From positions 310,001-374,000 of the forward strand of contig NZ_CAJCKW010000002.1 in NCBI RefSeq assembly GCF_903970965.1: a stretch of DNA of 64,000 nucleotides, in the 5' to 3' direction. Below the pieces are notes generated by a model, which saw only the letters and a list, made by a program, of their open reading frames with translations, had not been told where the DNA came from and did not search any database. The DNA is from Aureimonas sp. ME7 (GTDB lineage: Bacteria; Pseudomonadota; Alphaproteobacteria; Rhizobiales; Rhizobiaceae). The translations under genes were made by a program, and so were the position numbers. This document shows positions 61,720-64,000 of this stretch, piece after piece (position 1 is the first letter of the stretch; each line of letters begins with the position of its first letter).

Positions 61720-62346
61720 ATGGACACCAACGACCGTCAGGCCATTTCGGGCCTTTTCGACAAGCTCGGCACCGTCGAGCGCGACATGCCGCAGCGGGAT
61801 GCGGAAGCCGAGCGCTTCATCGCGGAGCGCATCGGCCAGCAGCCGGCCTCGCCCTACTACATGGCGCAGACCATCGTGATGCAGCAGGCGGCGCTGGAGA
61901 ACCAGCAGCGCGAACTCGACGCGCTTCGCGCCGACGCGTCGAACGCGCGCGCTCCGCAGGCGGGCAGCGGCGGCGGCTTCCTGTCGCGCATGTTCGGCGG
62001 CAACGAGGCTCCCGCACGACAAGCGCCTTCTCCGGCCTACGCACCGCAGGCCGCGCGTCCGGGGTCCGGTGCCGGCCCCTGGGGCGGGGCGGGCGCGGCG
62101 GCCCCGCAGGGCGGCATGATGGCTGGGCGCGGCGGCGGGGGCTTCCTCGCCGGTGCAGCGCAGACCGCGATGGGCGTTGCGGGCGGCGTCCTCCTGGGCA
62201 ACGCGATCGGGGGCATGTTCGGCAGCGGCGAAGCGCAGGCTGCCGAAACCCCGGCGTCCGAGCCGGAGCAGCACGAGCCGGCCGTCGACGAGACCGCCGA
62301 CGAGGGCGGCTTCTTCGACGACGGCGGCGGCTTCGACGAAATCTGA
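61720..62346 (+). CDS. DUF2076 family protein
   Basis: 208 residues. N-terminal helical part (DRQAISGLFDKLGTVERDMP; AEAERFIAERIGQQPASPYY) is DUF2076, followed by Gly/Ala/Pro-rich sequence with GGGFLSRMFGG and a hydrophobic Gly-rich stretch (GGFLAGAAQTAMGVAGGVLL), and an acidic C-terminus. It may be periplasmic or membrane-associated; function unknown. Likely follows BI-1 in one transcript. Confidence 0.85.
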   Translation: MDTNDRQAISGLFDKLGTVERDMPQRDAEAERFIAERIGQQPASPYYMAQTIVMQQAALENQQRELDALRADASNARAPQAGSGGGFLSRMFGGNEAPARQAPSPAYAPQAARPGSGAGPWGGAGAAAPQGGMMAGRGGGGFLAGAAQTAMGVAGGVLLGNAIGGMFGSGEAQAAETPASEPEQHEPAVDETADEGGFFDDGGGFDEI

Positions 62347-62380
62347 TCTTTTACCCAAGCCACGCAATCGTTTACCAAAT

Positions 62381-62412
62381 CGAGGCCCGATCCGGTCTAG
62401 GATCGGGCCTCG
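62381..62412. terminator. 12-bp perfect inverted repeat after DUF2076 gene
   Basis: CGAGGCCCGATC and GATCGGGCCTCG pair across eight bases, 35 bases after the stop. A strong hairpin with a weak T-run (TCATTCCTT), probably a terminator. Confidence 0.65.
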
Positions 62413-62487
62413 TCATTCCTTCGTCGCGCTCGGCCCCGATGCTGGGCGCTCCGATCCGGCCATACTTCTTGCGCGGCAGCACTCACG

Positions 62488-63138
62488 ATGGACGCCTTTC
62501 TTGTCGAACTCGGTGAACTGATCCGAGCCAATCCAGGCTGGGCAGCCGTCATCGTGGCGGGAATCTGCCTCGGCGAGTCGCTTGTGCTCGTCGGTCTCGT
62601 CATTCCGGCAACCGCCGTGATGCTGCTGATCGGCGGCATGATGGGCTCGGGCGTCATCGATCCCGTGACCACGCTGATCGCCGCCGCCGTCGGTGCCGTG
62701 GTCGGCGACGTGATCTCCTACTTTCTCGGACGCTGGCTCGGCCCCGGCATCGTGCATCGCCGCCCCTTGCGCCGGTATCGCCATGCGGTGGCCAAGACCC
62801 GGCTGTTCTTCCGCCGCTACGGTTTCTGGGCGGTGTTCCTCGGGCGTTTCCTCGGGCCGATCCGGTCCACCGTGCCGCTCGTCGCCGGCATGATGGCGAT
62901 GGACCAGAAGCGGTTTCAGCTCGCCAACGTCCTCTCGGCCGTCGTCTGGGCGCCGGCCATGTTCGCCCCGGGATGGCTCGGCATGAAGGGCGCGCAGGGC
63001 TTGACCGAAATGTCCGGCGGCACCGTCCTCATTCTTCTTCTCGGAATCCTCGCCGTCACCGCGATCGCGACGGTCGTCGGCAGCCGCCATTTCGGCAGGG
63101 ATCGGCGGGCGCGGCGTCCGGTTCGGAGCGCGAGCTGA
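62488..63138 (+). CDS. DedA family membrane protein
   Basis: 216 residues. LGESLVLVGLVIPATAVMLL, GAVVGDVISYFLGRWLG and the GRFLGPIRSTVPLVAGMMAM segment with conserved Arg are the DedA/SNARE-associated signature. Relatives are lipid scramblases or flippases in the inner membrane, recycling undecaprenyl phosphate. Start ATG 62488. The next gene starts 16 bases after its stop. Confidence 0.93.
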   Translation: MDAFLVELGELIRANPGWAAVIVAGICLGESLVLVGLVIPATAVMLLIGGMMGSGVIDPVTTLIAAAVGAVVGDVISYFLGRWLGPGIVHRRPLRRYRHAVAKTRLFFRRYGFWAVFLGRFLGPIRSTVPLVAGMMAMDQKRFQLANVLSAVVWAPAMFAPGWLGMKGAQGLTEMSGGTVLILLLGILAVTAIATVVGSRHFGRDRRARRPVRSAS

Positions 63139-63154
63139 GCGAGGGGCCGCGCCG

Positions 63155-64000
63155 GTGGCGCCCGCCCGCATCGGCTGGGGCATCGTCGGCACCGGCGTGA
63201 TCGCCGAGCGCTTCGGCGGCGACCTCCTCCATTCCGCCAGCGGCCGTGTCGCGGCCGTCGCCTCGCGCGACGCGGACCGCGCCCGTGCGTTGGTAGGGCA
63301 CCTCGCCCCGGGCGCGTTCGGAGGAACGCTCGACGAGGTCCTTTCGCATCCCTCGGTCGACGCCGTCTACATCGCGAGCCCGACGGCCCAACACCGGACA
63401 CATGCGCTGGCCGCGATCGCGGCGGGAAAGCCGGTTCTCGTCGAGAAGCCGTTGGCGGCCGGCGCGAGCGAAGCACGCGAGATTGCCGAGGCGGCTTCGA
63501 GTATCGGTGTTCTGTGCATGGAGGCCATGTGGATGCGCTTCACACCCGGCATTCAGACCGCCAAGCGGATGCTAGACGACGGTTGGATCGGCGAGATCCG
63601 GCAGTTCGAGGCGCAGCTCGGCTACCCCAACGCGTTCGATCCGGGAAGCCGCCTCTTCGACCCCGCGCTCGGCGGCGGCGCCCATCTCGACCTCGGCGTT
63701 TACCCGCTCTCGCTAGCGTTTCACCTGCTGGGACCGCCCGAAGATGTCGCGCACACCGCGATACCTGCGCCGAACGGCGTGCCGATGGCCGGCGGCCTCC
63801 TCCTGCGCTATCCGAACGCGGTGGCGACGCTCGGTTTCTCGTTTCTGGCGGAGGGGCGAAACGATGCTCATCTGTCGGGTACAGGCGGACGGTTGCGCAT
63901 CCAGGCGCCGTTCCTCTGCCCGCCATCCGTATCGCTGCGCCGATCTTCCTCGCCATCGGAGGGGAAACCATTAATGCAACCACTACCCGGCAAGCAGGGC
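63155..64000 (+). CDS. Gfo/Idh/MocA family oxidoreductase, cut by right edge
   Basis: 282 codons are visible from GTG 63155, with GAGGGG upstream; the frame is open to the end. Rossmann motif IGWGIVGTGVIAERFG (5-20), SPTAQH, VEKPLA (about 93-98) and the LDLGVYPLSLAFHLLG segment (about 179-194) identify the family, closest in style to trans-1,2-dihydrobenzene-1,2-diol dehydrogenase-like sugar oxidoreductases. The substrate is not known. It differs from the other family member at 32430. Confidence 0.88.
   Translation, partial: MAPARIGWGIVGTGVIAERFGGDLLHSASGRVAAVASRDADRARALVGHLAPGAFGGTLDEVLSHPSVDAVYIASPTAQHRTHALAAIAAGKPVLVEKPLAAGASEAREIAEAASSIGVLCMEAMWMRFTPGIQTAKRMLDDGWIGEIRQFEAQLGYPNAFDPGSRLFDPALGGGAHLDLGVYPLSLAFHLLGPPEDVAHTAIPAPNGVPMAGGLLLRYPNAVATLGFSFLAEGRNDAHLSGTGGRLRIQAPFLCPPSVSLRRSSSPSEGKPLMQPLPGKQG

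Overview
The window (64 kb, about 65% GC) is typical chromosomal sequence of an alphaproteobacterium in the order Hyphomicrobiales (Rhizobiales). The signs are 5-aminolevulinate synthase (the C4 heme route), an aapJQMP amino-acid importer, the thrS / yidD / IscU-like // folE-hisI neighbourhood, DUF2336, DUF3126 and BTLCP proteins, and frequent GTG/TTG starts. An Aurantimonadaceae-like genus is my best guess, from overall resemblance only. I see no CRISPR array, rRNA, intact insertion sequence or complete prophage.

Layout. 1-4.3 kb: a siderophore-interacting reductase cut by the left edge, divergent from a family-5 solute-binding ABC importer that has two permeases but no ATPase. 4.2-8.0 kb: an endonuclease/phosphatase-fold protein and a sugar transferase (minus strand), then an epimerase, a 52-aa charged protein and hemA, which has candidate iron/heme-type operator sites upstream. 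8.0-14 kb: AbrB-type membrane protein with an aminotransferase, mscL, YjbQ, DUF952-pyrD and a histone-deacetylase-like enzyme. 14-18.4 kb: small regulators with neighbouring enzymes (AraC, cupin, MarR/dienelactone hydrolase, HxlR/SDR), two of the pairs with clear palindromic intergenic sites. 18.4-19.9 kb: a coding-poor, apparently decayed stretch ending at tRNA-Thr(CGT).

20-26.4 kb: nitronate monooxygenase, a DnaQ-fold exonuclease next to an ATP-dependent DNA ligase, and a cystine-type ABC importer. 26.6-30.8 kb: a run of very small, hydrophilic or single-membrane-segment proteins around an SDR enzyme, ending with an SRAP (abasic-site) protein. 31-38 kb: DHA2 efflux pump, Gfo/Idh/MocA oxidoreductase, NAD kinase, DUF2336, flavin reductase/nitroreductase, and an exported protein built of three similar beta-type repeats. 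38-43.9 kb: housekeeping block thrS, yidD, IscU-like, folE, hisI, patatin and CBS, with a candidate Zur-like site before folE. 44-53 kb: rhomboid, tandem PilZ, BTLCP protease, DUF3126, cysE, hydrolase, CHCC zinc finger, FAD monooxygenase, a Pro/Ala-rich OmpA protein and an AI-2E-family permease. 53.5-58.2 kb: aapJQMP, where AapM carries about 120 extra residues. 58.4-64 kb: a cystathionine beta-lyase-like gene, an ECF sigma/anti-sigma pair, BI-1, DUF2076, DedA and a second Gfo/Idh/MocA gene cut by the right edge.

I did not find an unmistakable new system. The best leads are the AapM insertion, the candidate Zur and ICE boxes, the three-repeat exported protein, the small-protein cluster at 27-30 kb, and the PilZ/BTLCP pairing. 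Family names come from recognising motifs and lengths by eye; no database search was possible.
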